Of a stretch of 64,000 nucleotides of DNA, positions 52,060 to 61,043 are shown piece by piece (the stretch's first letter is position 1; every line of letters starts with the position of its first letter). The notes below the pieces were generated by a model that ran no database searches, was not told the DNA's origin, and worked only from the letters and a program-made list of their open reading frames with translations. The translations under genes were made by a program, and so were the position numbers. This DNA comes from UBA4732 sp002404095 (GTDB lineage Bacteria; Planctomycetota; Planctomycetia; Gemmatales; Gemmataceae): contig DAIPWT010000010.1 in assembly GCA_036783645.1 (NCBI GenBank), forward strand, positions 1 to 64,000, given 5' to 3'.

Positions 52060-54969
52060 TCATTTCGCTTTGGGCGGCTGTGGAACCAGAAAAATCCTGT
52101 CTTCGCCGGGTACGGTCTCGCCCCCGGACGACCTCGATTGCCGACGGCCGTCGTCGTCCACTTTGTCTTCGCCCATGCACCATAAGACGCCCTGGCCCGC
52201 CGGAATCTTCCGTGTTGGAGGCTGCACCGCCGCGGGAACGGCCCCAGGTTGTCCGCCCACCGGGGGCATAGCGCGCGCATTGGGGTCAGGCGGGTCAGGC
52301 GGCCACTCAATCTCTTCGCCGCGCGACAACCGATAGCGAAACGGAGCGCCGTCGTAGGGGTCGAGCGGGATGGAAGGCAGATATTTCGGAACCAGTTCAT
52401 CCAGATTTTCGGCGGGCTTGCCGTTGTCGGTTTGAAACCAGCGCAAGGCCAGCTTCAGTTGCATGGCACGCGCCTCGCATAGTCGCACGTGCTTGGAACG
52501 AAAGTCGTAGTGATAGGGACCAAGTTGCGGCAGCGGTCCATAGCCCTTGGCCGGCCCGTGCAGCCAACCCTGTTGAATTGGATCGCCATCAAACATTACG
52601 CGGAGAATGCGAGCCTGCCGAGCGCGTTCCCAGGGAACAAGCCAGGCCGTGGCGACCCACTCCGCTTCCTGCTGAACGCGAGGGTCGTTCCGTTGCGGCA
52701 GTCCCTCTTCGCCGCCCAGATACATTTGCAGGAGGGGAAGCGGTTCTTCGACGGTGTTTTTCGTAATAAGGTCTTCCACCAACTCCTGATCTTTCAAGTC
52801 ATCCGCGGTCTCGTTTAGATGATGCGAAAGCACGGCAAGAGCTTGGCGGATCAAGTCGGGCCGGCCGTGAAGCTTTTCCAACCAGCGGTCCAGTCCCTTT
52901 AGTAAGAAAAACTCTACATTTCGGCCGACGAGCAAGTCCATCGTGGGAGTGCGATCGCGCAGCGACCGCGATAGGCTCAGCCCGATGCGCAGGTTTTCGA
53001 CATACGCTTCGTCGTCTCCGGCCGCTTGCCTTTGCAGTCCTCGAACGGCAAGTACGATCGCGACCCAACGAGGAGGGTCTAATACTTTCAACGACTCCAG
53101 GGCGGTCATATTGCGAACGTCGTCGAATGGACCCGTCGGCAGATCGGCCGCCTGTTTCATCATCGGCGCCCATTCGCCGGCGTACAACTTGTCCAGCCAG
53201 GCGGCTAATTCATGGTCGTCGGCGGGCCAACCGTGTTCCAGGGCGTCGTCGGCTTGCTCTCTAGGCGTTCGAGCCGGAGCTTGTACGACGACCCCGCCGG
53301 CCATCCCGCCGGCCGGAAGCAATTGTCCCGGCATTCCAGGCGCGCCGCCCTGGGGCGCTTGTTGCGATTGGAGTGTATGGCGGAGTTCGTCGAAACGAAG
53401 GCACGCGGAGCGGAAGAGTCGGCCGCCCTCGTTCTCCTCCGGCGTCGGCAGACTGGCCCGAAAAGCGTCCACGTCAACTCTTTGTGGAACATTAGGTATC
53501 TCTAATATCCTATACAAAAGCCCTCCCGCGAGCCACAGGCCGGCAAGGACTACGAATGGAGTGAGCCGTACCGCCGTCGTCCACGATGCGATGCGGCCCG
53601 CCGCCCACGGACGCACGACTAACCGCGTGGCGATCAGCAACAGCAGCGGTGGCCCGAACACCTGCCAGGCGTGCAGACCGCCCCCCAGCAGCGAGGGTAT
53701 CCATACAGCCGCCGCCACCGAGCATGTAAACAGGGCAAACACGCCCGCCGCCAGACCGTGGCGAAACAGCAATCCATAAAGGCAGCCGGCGCTGAAGCCG
53801 TACACTAGCCAGAGAGTCAGAAACAATCCAGGAGGGCAAAGGTCAACAAGGATGTTGCTTTGGAACACAGCGGCGAAGAAGTGGTATGGCCCTTCCGGGC
53901 TGTTCCATCGCGAGCTTGAAATGTTGGCCAGCGCGCCGATGAAGCTCGGCGCCAACACGAGCAAAGCGGCGACGACCGCGACGCCGAAGCGGACGCCGAC
54001 CTTGACCACCCACAGTCGGCCGAGCGGCAGTCGTTGATCGCCGAGGAAACGATAAGACCCTTGCTGCTCGTCGGCGAAGGCGGTCGCGCCGCACAAGACG
54101 CCCACGATCAACGTCGCGGCCGGCCATAGAAGCACCGCTTCCAGGAGGGTAATAAAGCCTAAAAAGAGCGCGAAAGCCGCCAATCCCACCGTAAAGCCGC
54201 GCGCCTGCCGCCACGTCAGCCAGAAAAGCATGGACCACGAGGCGTTAAGAGGGCGCCTGGGGACGCGCAAAGACTCCGGCGCGGCCCGCAACCTACTGCG
54301 GTCCAGCCGAGTGAAAACGAGCGCCGAAACGACGAGAGCGGCCGGCGCGGTGAGCGCGAAGAAGCCAGCCCCGAACCAACCGGGGTTGGTCGCGTCCCGC
54401 ATTCCGAATATCACGGATACTATTACAGCAAAAATGACGGCCAGCACCCCGGCGAGAAAAGCCCAAGCCACCTGTCCCGCCATCGACAGCAGGATCATGC
54501 TCATTACGCTGCGGCCGAATGACGAAAACAACATACCCCACGACAAGCCGTATATGCCAGCCAGCAACATTCCGGCGAAAGTCCATCCGGCTTGAGTCCA
54601 GTTCTCGAACAGGGAGACGGCCGCGCACAGAATCATCAGCACAACAATTTGCCCAAGCACAAACAGGACGCCGGCCAGAAACTTTCCCTGCCATAAACGC
54701 CGCCGAAACCCCGGCAGCGCGTCCAGATAGGACATCGTGTGGTTTTCGTATTCGCCGGCCAGCATCATGGCGCCGCAAATCAGGGCGTACGCTCCGATAA
54801 GCATGACGGCGAGGGCGCACAGGATTTCCCGCGCTTCGGAGTGTGCCTCCAGCCAGCCCGCTCCCAACAGGACCGACCGACTCAATACCGTCGCCGCGCC
54901 GACGAAGGCCAGCGCCGTCCAGACCAGGCGGTGTTCGCGGTATTCTTTCCAGAGAAGAACGGAGAGCAT
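52060..54969 (-). CDS. Giant ABC-2 permease paralog, third in operon order
   Basis: 969 aa with the shared plan: half one LWKEYREHRLVWTALAFVGA and TMSYLDALPGFRRRLWQGKF; half two LFWLTWRQARGFTVGLAAF and QQGSYRFLGDQRLPLGRLW; then the C-terminal helical domain with LRWFQTDNGKPAENLDELVP. Between the domains is a low-complexity insertion rich in Gly, Pro, Met and Gln (QAPQGGAPGMPGQLLPAGG and following), absent from paralogs four and five. A further Pro-rich tail ends the protein. The leader upstream carries the nested MITE-like insertion. Closest to the paralogs at 55194 and 58047. Presumed to share the single operon ATPase. Confidence 0.8.
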   Translation of the reverse strand: MLSVLLWKEYREHRLVWTALAFVGAATVLSRSVLLGAGWLEAHSEAREILCALAVMLIGAYALICGAMMLAGEYENHTMSYLDALPGFRRRLWQGKFLAGVLFVLGQIVVLMILCAAVSLFENWTQAGWTFAGMLLAGIYGLSWGMLFSSFGRSVMSMILLSMAGQVAWAFLAGVLAVIFAVIVSVIFGMRDATNPGWFGAGFFALTAPAALVVSALVFTRLDRSRLRAAPESLRVPRRPLNASWSMLFWLTWRQARGFTVGLAAFALFLGFITLLEAVLLWPAATLIVGVLCGATAFADEQQGSYRFLGDQRLPLGRLWVVKVGVRFGVAVVAALLVLAPSFIGALANISSSRWNSPEGPYHFFAAVFQSNILVDLCPPGLFLTLWLVYGFSAGCLYGLLFRHGLAAGVFALFTCSVAAAVWIPSLLGGGLHAWQVFGPPLLLLIATRLVVRPWAAGRIASWTTAVRLTPFVVLAGLWLAGGLLYRILEIPNVPQRVDVDAFRASLPTPEENEGGRLFRSACLRFDELRHTLQSQQAPQGGAPGMPGQLLPAGGMAGGVVVQAPARTPREQADDALEHGWPADDHELAAWLDKLYAGEWAPMMKQAADLPTGPFDDVRNMTALESLKVLDPPRWVAIVLAVRGLQRQAAGDDEAYVENLRIGLSLSRSLRDRTPTMDLLVGRNVEFFLLKGLDRWLEKLHGRPDLIRQALAVLSHHLNETADDLKDQELVEDLITKNTVEEPLPLLQMYLGGEEGLPQRNDPRVQQEAEWVATAWLVPWERARQARILRVMFDGDPIQQGWLHGPAKGYGPLPQLGPYHYDFRSKHVRLCEARAMQLKLALRWFQTDNGKPAENLDELVPKYLPSIPLDPYDGAPFRYRLSRGEEIEWPPDPPDPNARAMPPVGGQPGAVPAAVQPPTRKIPAGQGVLWCMGEDKVDDDGRRQSRSSGGETVPGEDRIFLVPQPPKAK

Positions 54970-54991
54970 GGATGGGACTCCTGGACGCCGC

Positions 54992-55181
54992 CTACGAGCC
55001 GCGACCGTAAGGGAGCGGGGGCCAAAACCGCTCCCTTACCAGTAGTTTCACAAAGTACTCCTCACGCTCCGCGTGAGGAACAGCGAGCAGAGCGTGCGGA
55101 GTACATTCTGGGCGTTCGTTGTTCCTCACGCGGAGCGTGAGGAGTACTTTGTGAAACTACTGGTAAGGTCGCGGCTCGTAG
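54992..55181. repeat. Palindrome of GAGCCGCGACC family interrupted by a 123-bp element
   Basis: The outer arms CTACGAGCCGCGACCGTAAG and its complement pair once the insert (55040-55162) is removed. The insertion hit the right arm. It lies between two permease genes. Confidence 0.85.
55040..55162 (-). mobile_element. 123-bp MITE-like element, copy 4
   Basis: Same length as the other three copies, core in reverse orientation, ends CAGTAGTTTCAC and GTGAAACTACTG. Unlike the others its flanks are not direct repeats: TTAC lies on the left and GTAA on the right, which are reverse complements. Confidence 0.85.
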
Positions 55182-55193
55182 CGCGCCGCCGTT

Positions 55194-57956
55194 TCATTTT
55201 GCCTTGGGCGGCAATGGGACCAGGAAAACGCGGTCTTTGTCCGCGCTCCACAAGACGCCCTGACCTGGCGGAATCTTCCGGGTAAGAGGCGCCGCCGGAG
55301 GAAGCGCGGTATTGGGTTCAAGGGGCAACACAATCTCTTCGCCGCGCGACAATCGATAGCGGAAAGGCTCGCCGTCGTATGGGTCGAGCGGGATGGAAGG
55401 CAGATATTTCGGAACCAGTTCATCCAGATTCTCGGCGGGTTTGCCGGTGTCGGCTTGAAACCAGCGCAAGGCCAGCTTCAATTGCATGGCACGCGCGGTT
55501 GCCAGTTGCATAGGCGTGGTGGGAAAATCCCTACGGAGGTGAAGAATACTGGAATTCGGGCCGGCCAACCGCGTAAACAACAAGTCTCGTTGATTCTTAT
55601 CGCCCTCGAGTGCCACTTTCACAATGCGAGCCTGCCGAGCGCGCTCCCAAGGAACGAGCCAGGACGTGGCGATCCACTGCGTTTCCTCCCGAATGAGAGG
55701 GTCGTCCACCCCACGATTTCCAGCGCTCAGGTACATGTCTAGGAGAGGAAGCGGATACTCTACCGTATTTTGGGTAATAAGATCCTGCACTAACTCCTGA
55801 TCCTTGGAGTCCGCCGCCGTCTCGTCCAGGTGGTGTGACAGAAGGGCTAGGGCTTGACGAATCAAGTCCGACCGCCCGTGTAGCTTTTCCAACCAGCGAT
55901 CCAACCCGCCGATTAGGACGCCCTCGACCACACGGCCGACGATGAGGTCAACCGTGGGAGTGTGATCGCGCAACGACCGCGATAAGGCTAATCCGATGCG
56001 CAGGTTTTCGACATACGCTTCGTCGTCTCCCGCCGCCTGCCGTTGCAACCCGCGCGCGGCGAGTACGACGCCGAGTTCACGGGCGGGTTGAGTTGCCGGT
56101 ATGCTAGTCAGCAGGGTCATGTTGTGTATGTCGTCGAATGGACCGGTCGGCAAGGCGGCCGCCCTTTGCAACATCGGCGCCCACTCGCCGGCGTACAGCT
56201 TGTCCAGCCAGACGGCAAGAGCCTTATCGTCGGCCGGCCAGCCGTGTTCCAAGGCATTACGGGCGCGCTCCATAGGCGGTAAGGCGGGTGGTTCTTCCAT
56301 AGCCGCGCCGGGCATGGGCGGTGCCATGCCAGCCCCGCCAGCCTGCGGCGCTTGTTGGGATTGAAGCGTATGGGAGAGATAATCGAAATGGAGACAGGCG
56401 GAGCGGAAGAGTCGGCCGCTCTCGTTGTCCTCCATCGTCGGCAGACTGGCGCGAAAAGCGTCCACGTCAATTCTTGGCGTAACATTAGGTATCTCTAATA
56501 CCCGATACCATAGTCCGCCCGCGATCCATAGGCCGGCAAGGACGACAAACGGAGTGAGCCGCAACGCCGTGGTCCACGACGCGATGCGGCCCGCCGCCCA
56601 CGGACGCATGAGCAGCGTGGTAGACGCCAGCAGAAACACCGGCGGCCCGAACACTTGCCAAGCGTGTAAGCCGCCTCCCATTAGCGAGGGTATCCATAGG
56701 GCCGCCGTCATTAAGGATGTAAACAGGGCAAACACGCCCGCCGCAAGGCCGCGACGAAACAACAGTCCAAACAGGCAGCCGGCGCTGAAGCCGTACATGA
56801 GCCAGAGAGTCAGGAACAATCCGGGCGGGCAAAGGTCCACAACGAGATCGCTGTGAAACACATGGGCGAAGAAGTGATAAGGCGTCCCCCCATTATTCCC
56901 CCCCAAGGGTGGAATGTCGGCCACGGCGGCGATGAAACTCGGCGCCAACACCACCAATGCGGCGATGACCGCGATGCCGAAACGAACGCCGACCTTGGCG
57001 ACCCACAGCCGGCCGAGAGGCAATCTTTGGTCGCCGAGGAAACGATAAGACCCCTGCTGCTCATCGGCGAAGGCGGTAGCGCCGCACAAAACGCCGACGA
57101 GCAACGTGGCAAACGGCCACAGCGTCAGACCTTGCAACGAGGGAATGAAACCTAAAAAGAGCGCGAAAATCACCAAACCCGCCGCAAAGCCGCGCGCTTG
57201 CCGCCACGTCAGCCAGAATAGCATGGGCCAGCTGGTATGACGCTTGTGCTTTGGGCGCGGCATGGACTCGGGCGCGGCCCGCAATCTACGACGGTCCAGG
57301 CCAGTGAAAACAAGGGCCGAACCGCCAAGAGCGACCGGGCCGGCGAGTGCGAGGATACCGACCCAGTAAAAACCGGGCGAATTCTCCTCAAATGGAATCC
57401 CGTAAATCACCGACGTCAGGAAGGCGAAAGCGAGGGCCAGCGGCCCCGTGACATAAACGAGAACCGCGAGCGCCGCCAGCGAAAGAAGAATCATGTTAAT
57501 GACGTTGCGGCCGAGTGAAGAAAACAACATGCCCCAGGACAAGCAGTATGTTCCAGTCACCAACATTGCCGCCAAAGTCCATCCGGCTTGGTTCCAATTC
57601 TTGAACAGCGAAAAGGGCGCGCCCAGAATCATCAGCAGAGCGATTTGTCCAAGCACGAGCAGAACGCCAGCGACAAACTTTCCCTGCCATAACCGTCGCC
57701 TGAAACCAGGCAGCGCGTCCAGATACGCCAACGTACCGTTTTCATGCTCGCCAGCCAGCATCATGGCCCCGCAGATCAAGGCGTAGATTCCGACGAGAAA
57801 AACGGCCACCATGCACAGGGCTTCCCTCCCACCGGGGGGCGCTCCCAGCCAACGCGCTATGAGCGACAGACTCAGTACCGCCGCCCCGATGAAGGCCAGC
57901 ACGGTCCAAACCATGCGGTGTTCGCGGTATTCTTTCCAGAGAAGAACGGAGAACAT
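55194..57956 (-). CDS. Giant ABC-2 permease paralog, second in operon order
   Basis: 920 aa with the shared plan: LWKEYREHRMVWTVLAFIGA and TLAYLDALPGFRRRLWQGKF in half one; LFWLTWRQARGFAAGLVIF and QQGSYRFLGDQRLPLGRLW in half two; the helical C-terminal domain ends with LRWFQADTGKPAENLDELVP and KYLPSIPLDPYDGEP. A shorter Gly/Pro/Met-rich insertion (QAPQAGGAGMAPPMPGAAME) precedes NALEHGWPADD. Close to the paralogs at 52060 and 58047. Its leader is of type I, like the distant paralog at 46340, which suggests recombination in the array. Function presumed as for the others. Confidence 0.8.
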   Translation of the reverse strand: MFSVLLWKEYREHRMVWTVLAFIGAAVLSLSLIARWLGAPPGGREALCMVAVFLVGIYALICGAMMLAGEHENGTLAYLDALPGFRRRLWQGKFVAGVLLVLGQIALLMILGAPFSLFKNWNQAGWTLAAMLVTGTYCLSWGMLFSSLGRNVINMILLSLAALAVLVYVTGPLALAFAFLTSVIYGIPFEENSPGFYWVGILALAGPVALGGSALVFTGLDRRRLRAAPESMPRPKHKRHTSWPMLFWLTWRQARGFAAGLVIFALFLGFIPSLQGLTLWPFATLLVGVLCGATAFADEQQGSYRFLGDQRLPLGRLWVAKVGVRFGIAVIAALVVLAPSFIAAVADIPPLGGNNGGTPYHFFAHVFHSDLVVDLCPPGLFLTLWLMYGFSAGCLFGLLFRRGLAAGVFALFTSLMTAALWIPSLMGGGLHAWQVFGPPVFLLASTTLLMRPWAAGRIASWTTALRLTPFVVLAGLWIAGGLWYRVLEIPNVTPRIDVDAFRASLPTMEDNESGRLFRSACLHFDYLSHTLQSQQAPQAGGAGMAPPMPGAAMEEPPALPPMERARNALEHGWPADDKALAVWLDKLYAGEWAPMLQRAAALPTGPFDDIHNMTLLTSIPATQPARELGVVLAARGLQRQAAGDDEAYVENLRIGLALSRSLRDHTPTVDLIVGRVVEGVLIGGLDRWLEKLHGRSDLIRQALALLSHHLDETAADSKDQELVQDLITQNTVEYPLPLLDMYLSAGNRGVDDPLIREETQWIATSWLVPWERARQARIVKVALEGDKNQRDLLFTRLAGPNSSILHLRRDFPTTPMQLATARAMQLKLALRWFQADTGKPAENLDELVPKYLPSIPLDPYDGEPFRYRLSRGEEIVLPLEPNTALPPAAPLTRKIPPGQGVLWSADKDRVFLVPLPPKAK

Positions 57957-57984
57957 GGTTGGAACTCCCTCTGTGCCGATTCTA

Positions 57985-58044
57985 GCGAGCCGCCGGGTTT
58001 ATCCCGGCGGGTTTGGACCGGCGGGCATAAAGCCCGCCGCTCGC
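57985..58044. repeat. Inverted repeat, GCGAGCCGCCGGG family, copy 2
   Basis: Arms beginning GCGAGCCGCCGGGTTTATCC, imperfect, between the first and second permease genes. It is a close relative of the element at 49244, including the flanking CTAGCGAGCCGCC. Confidence 0.82.
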
Positions 58045-58046
58045 CT

Positions 58047-61043
58047 TCATTTCACTTTGGGCGGTAGTGGAACCAGAAAAATCACGTCTTCACCGGGCGT
58101 AGTCTCTCCCTTGGGCGAACGGCCTTGCCGATGACCGCCGTCGTCCACTTTGTCTTCGCCTACGCACCACAAGACGCCCTGGCCCGCCGGAATCTTCCGT
58201 GTGGGAGGCTGCACCGCCGCGGGAACGGCTCCAGGCTGTCCGCCCATCGGAGGCATCGCGCGCGCATTGGGGTCAGGCGGGTCAGACGGCCACTCGATCA
58301 CTTCGCCGCGCGACAGCCGATAACGGTACGGTTCACCGTCGTAGGGGTCGAGTGGAATGGATGGCAGATATTTCGGAACCAGCACATCCAGATTTTCGGC
58401 GGGCTTGCCGTTGTCGGCCTGATACCAGCGCAAGGCCAGCTTCAATTGCATGACACGCGCATCGCATAGTTCCCCTGGTTTGTTGAGAAGGTTCCTCATA
58501 TCGTCAAGGCTCCTCATAATGTCATTGGGGCCGAATTGAGGCAGCGGCCCGAGTTCGTTTCTCCGCTCGATTAACCAGCGCTGTTGTTTCTGATCGCCGT
58601 CGAACAAAACATGGAAAATGCGGTCCTGCCGGGCGTGTTCCCAGGGAACGAGCCAGGCCGTGGCGATCCACACTGCTTCGTCCCTAATGAGAGAACTGGT
58701 CTGCCCCGGCTGATCGACTCTAAAGGTTCGAACCTCTTGCAGCATCGAAAGCGGATTATCCAGGGTGTTTCTCCCGATAAAAGCCTCTATCGCTTCCTGG
58801 TCTTTACCGTCTTTCGCCGTCTCATCCAGGTGGCGCGACAAGAGAGCAAGCGCCTGGCGAATCAAGTCCGGCCTGCCGTGAAGTTTCTCCAACCATCGGT
58901 CCTGTCCCGTTAGCAGGATTCTCTCAACCCCCCGGCCGACGAGCAAGTCAATCGCTGGAGTCTGATCGCGCATCGACCGCGATAGGGCTAGTCCGATGCG
59001 CAGATTTTCGACATACGCCTCGTCGTCTCCGGCCGCCTGCCTTTGCAGTCCTCGAACGGCGAGTACGACGGCGACATCACGGGCGTATTGAGTTGCTGGG
59101 ATCAAAGTTAAGGCGGTCATGTTGCGCACATCGTCGAATGGACCGGTGGGCAGGTCGGCGGCCTTTTTCAACATCGGCGCCCACTCGCCGGCGTACAACT
59201 TGTCCAGCCAGACGGCGAGGGCGTGGTCGTCGGCCGGCCAGCCGTGTTCCAACGCATTGCGCGCACGCTCCATCTCCATAAGCGGCGGGGCCACAGGTTG
59301 CCCGTCGTCCGCGCCGAGCATGGGCGGCAGACCTGCCATACCAGGTATGCCGCCAGCGCCCGCAGGCGGTGCCAGACCAGGAGCGACGGGCGCCATCGCT
59401 CCTCCCATCGCGCCAGGCGCGACGCCCTGGGGCATTTGTTGCGATTGGAGTGCAAGGTGCTGATCCCAGAAACGAAGACAGGCGGAGTGGAAAAGTCGGC
59501 CGCCCTCGTCCTGCTCCGGCGTCGGCAGACTGGCGCGAAAAGCGTCCAAGTCGATTTTAGGTGAAACATTTGGTATCTCTAATACCCGATACCATAGCCC
59601 GCCCGCGATCCACAGGCAGGCAAGGACGACAAACGGAGTGAGGCGAACGGCTGTCGTCCAGGAGGCGATCCGGCCCGCCGCCCACGGACGCATGAGCAAC
59701 CGGGTGGCGATCAGCAACAGGAACGGCGGTCCAAACACCTGCCAAGCGTGTAGACCGCCGCCAAGCAGAGAGGGTATCCATAAGGCCGCTGTCAGCGAAC
59801 AGGTAAACAGGGCGAATACGCCCGCCGCCAGGCCGTGGCGAAACAGCAGTCCAAATAGGTACCCGCTACAGAAGCCGTACACCAGCCAAAGGCTTAGGAA
59901 CAATAGGGGAGGGCAAAGGTCCACAAGGATGTTGCTGTGGAATACGTGGGCGAAGAAGTGGTATTCCCCTTCCGGATAGTTCCATCGCGACTCCGAAATG
60001 TTGGCCAGCGCGGCCACGAAGCTCGGCGCCAGCACCAACAAGGCGGCGACAACCGCGATGCCGAAACGGACGCCGACCTTAGCGACCCAGAGCCGGCCCA
60101 GCGGCAGTCGTTGATCGCCGAGGAAACGGAACGACCCTTGTTGCTCGTCGGCGAACGCGGTCGCGCCGCAAAGCACTCCTACGACCAGCGTGACCATCGG
60201 CCATAGGGTCAGACTTTGCAACAAAACAATGAATCCTAAAAAGAGCGCGAAAGCAGCCAAACCCGTCGCGAAGCCGCGAGCCTGGCGCCACGTCAGCCAG
60301 AAAAGCATGGACCATGAGGCGTGAAACGCGCGCCCTTGAGTCCGCAAGGACTCCGGGACGGCCCGCAACCTACTACGGTCCAGGCGTGTGAAAACGAACG
60401 CCGAACCGACCAGGGCGGTCGGAGCGATGATCGCGTAAAAGCCAATCCATAAAAGGCTGGGGTCGCCGGTTGGGTCTGTACCGGAAATCGCGGAGACCAG
60501 TCGGGTAAAAAAGACGGCCAGATAGCCGGTTGCAAAACCCAAAAGCACCAGTCCCGCTAGCGACAAGAGGATCACGCTCATCACGCTGCGGCCCAAGGAG
60601 GAAAACAACAGACCCCAGGACAAGCCGCATATTCCAGCCAGCAACATTCCCGCGAAAGTCCACCCGGCTTCGCTCCAGCTCTCGAACAGGGACACGGCCG
60701 CGCCCAGACCCATTAGCAGAACGATTTGCCCCGTTACGAGCAGGACGCCGGCGAAAAACTTGCCTTGCCATAGCCGTCGCCTGAACCCCGGCAGCGCATC
60801 TAAATAGGGCATCGTGCGATTCTCGATCTCGCCGGCCAGCATCATGGCGCCGCAGATCAGGGCGTACACCCCGACCAAGGCGACGGCGACGAAGCGGCCT
60901 TCCTGCCCACCGGGGTGCGCTCCAAACCAGCCCGCTCCCGCCATGCGCGATAGACTCAGCACCGACGCCGCGCCAACACAGGCCAGCGCCGTCCAGACCA
61001 TGCGGTGTTCGCGGTATTCCTTCCAGAGAATCGCCGGCATCAT
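58047..61043 (-). CDS. Giant ABC-2 permease paralog, first in operon order
   Basis: 998 aa, the longest. It starts inside the stop of the ATPase gene (ATGA at 61040-61043), so the two are translationally coupled. About 13 membrane helices: six in half one (LWKEYREHRMVW; TMPYLDALPGFRRRLWQGKF), six in half two (LFWLTWRQARGFATG; QQGSFRFLGDQRLPLGRLW), and one more before the C-terminal domain, which an odd number of helices would place outside the cytoplasm. The Gly/Pro/Met-rich insertion is longest here (QMPQGVAPGAMGGAMAPVAP onward, about 55 residues). The C-terminal domain has LRWYQADNGKPAENLDVLVP. Together with the ATPase it forms the core exporter; cargo unknown. Confidence 0.85.
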   Translation of the reverse strand: MMPAILWKEYREHRMVWTALACVGAASVLSLSRMAGAGWFGAHPGGQEGRFVAVALVGVYALICGAMMLAGEIENRTMPYLDALPGFRRRLWQGKFFAGVLLVTGQIVLLMGLGAAVSLFESWSEAGWTFAGMLLAGICGLSWGLLFSSLGRSVMSVILLSLAGLVLLGFATGYLAVFFTRLVSAISGTDPTGDPSLLWIGFYAIIAPTALVGSAFVFTRLDRSRLRAVPESLRTQGRAFHASWSMLFWLTWRQARGFATGLAAFALFLGFIVLLQSLTLWPMVTLVVGVLCGATAFADEQQGSFRFLGDQRLPLGRLWVAKVGVRFGIAVVAALLVLAPSFVAALANISESRWNYPEGEYHFFAHVFHSNILVDLCPPLLFLSLWLVYGFCSGYLFGLLFRHGLAAGVFALFTCSLTAALWIPSLLGGGLHAWQVFGPPFLLLIATRLLMRPWAAGRIASWTTAVRLTPFVVLACLWIAGGLWYRVLEIPNVSPKIDLDAFRASLPTPEQDEGGRLFHSACLRFWDQHLALQSQQMPQGVAPGAMGGAMAPVAPGLAPPAGAGGIPGMAGLPPMLGADDGQPVAPPLMEMERARNALEHGWPADDHALAVWLDKLYAGEWAPMLKKAADLPTGPFDDVRNMTALTLIPATQYARDVAVVLAVRGLQRQAAGDDEAYVENLRIGLALSRSMRDQTPAIDLLVGRGVERILLTGQDRWLEKLHGRPDLIRQALALLSRHLDETAKDGKDQEAIEAFIGRNTLDNPLSMLQEVRTFRVDQPGQTSSLIRDEAVWIATAWLVPWEHARQDRIFHVLFDGDQKQQRWLIERRNELGPLPQFGPNDIMRSLDDMRNLLNKPGELCDARVMQLKLALRWYQADNGKPAENLDVLVPKYLPSIPLDPYDGEPYRYRLSRGEVIEWPSDPPDPNARAMPPMGGQPGAVPAAVQPPTRKIPAGQGVLWCVGEDKVDDGGHRQGRSPKGETTPGEDVIFLVPLPPKVK

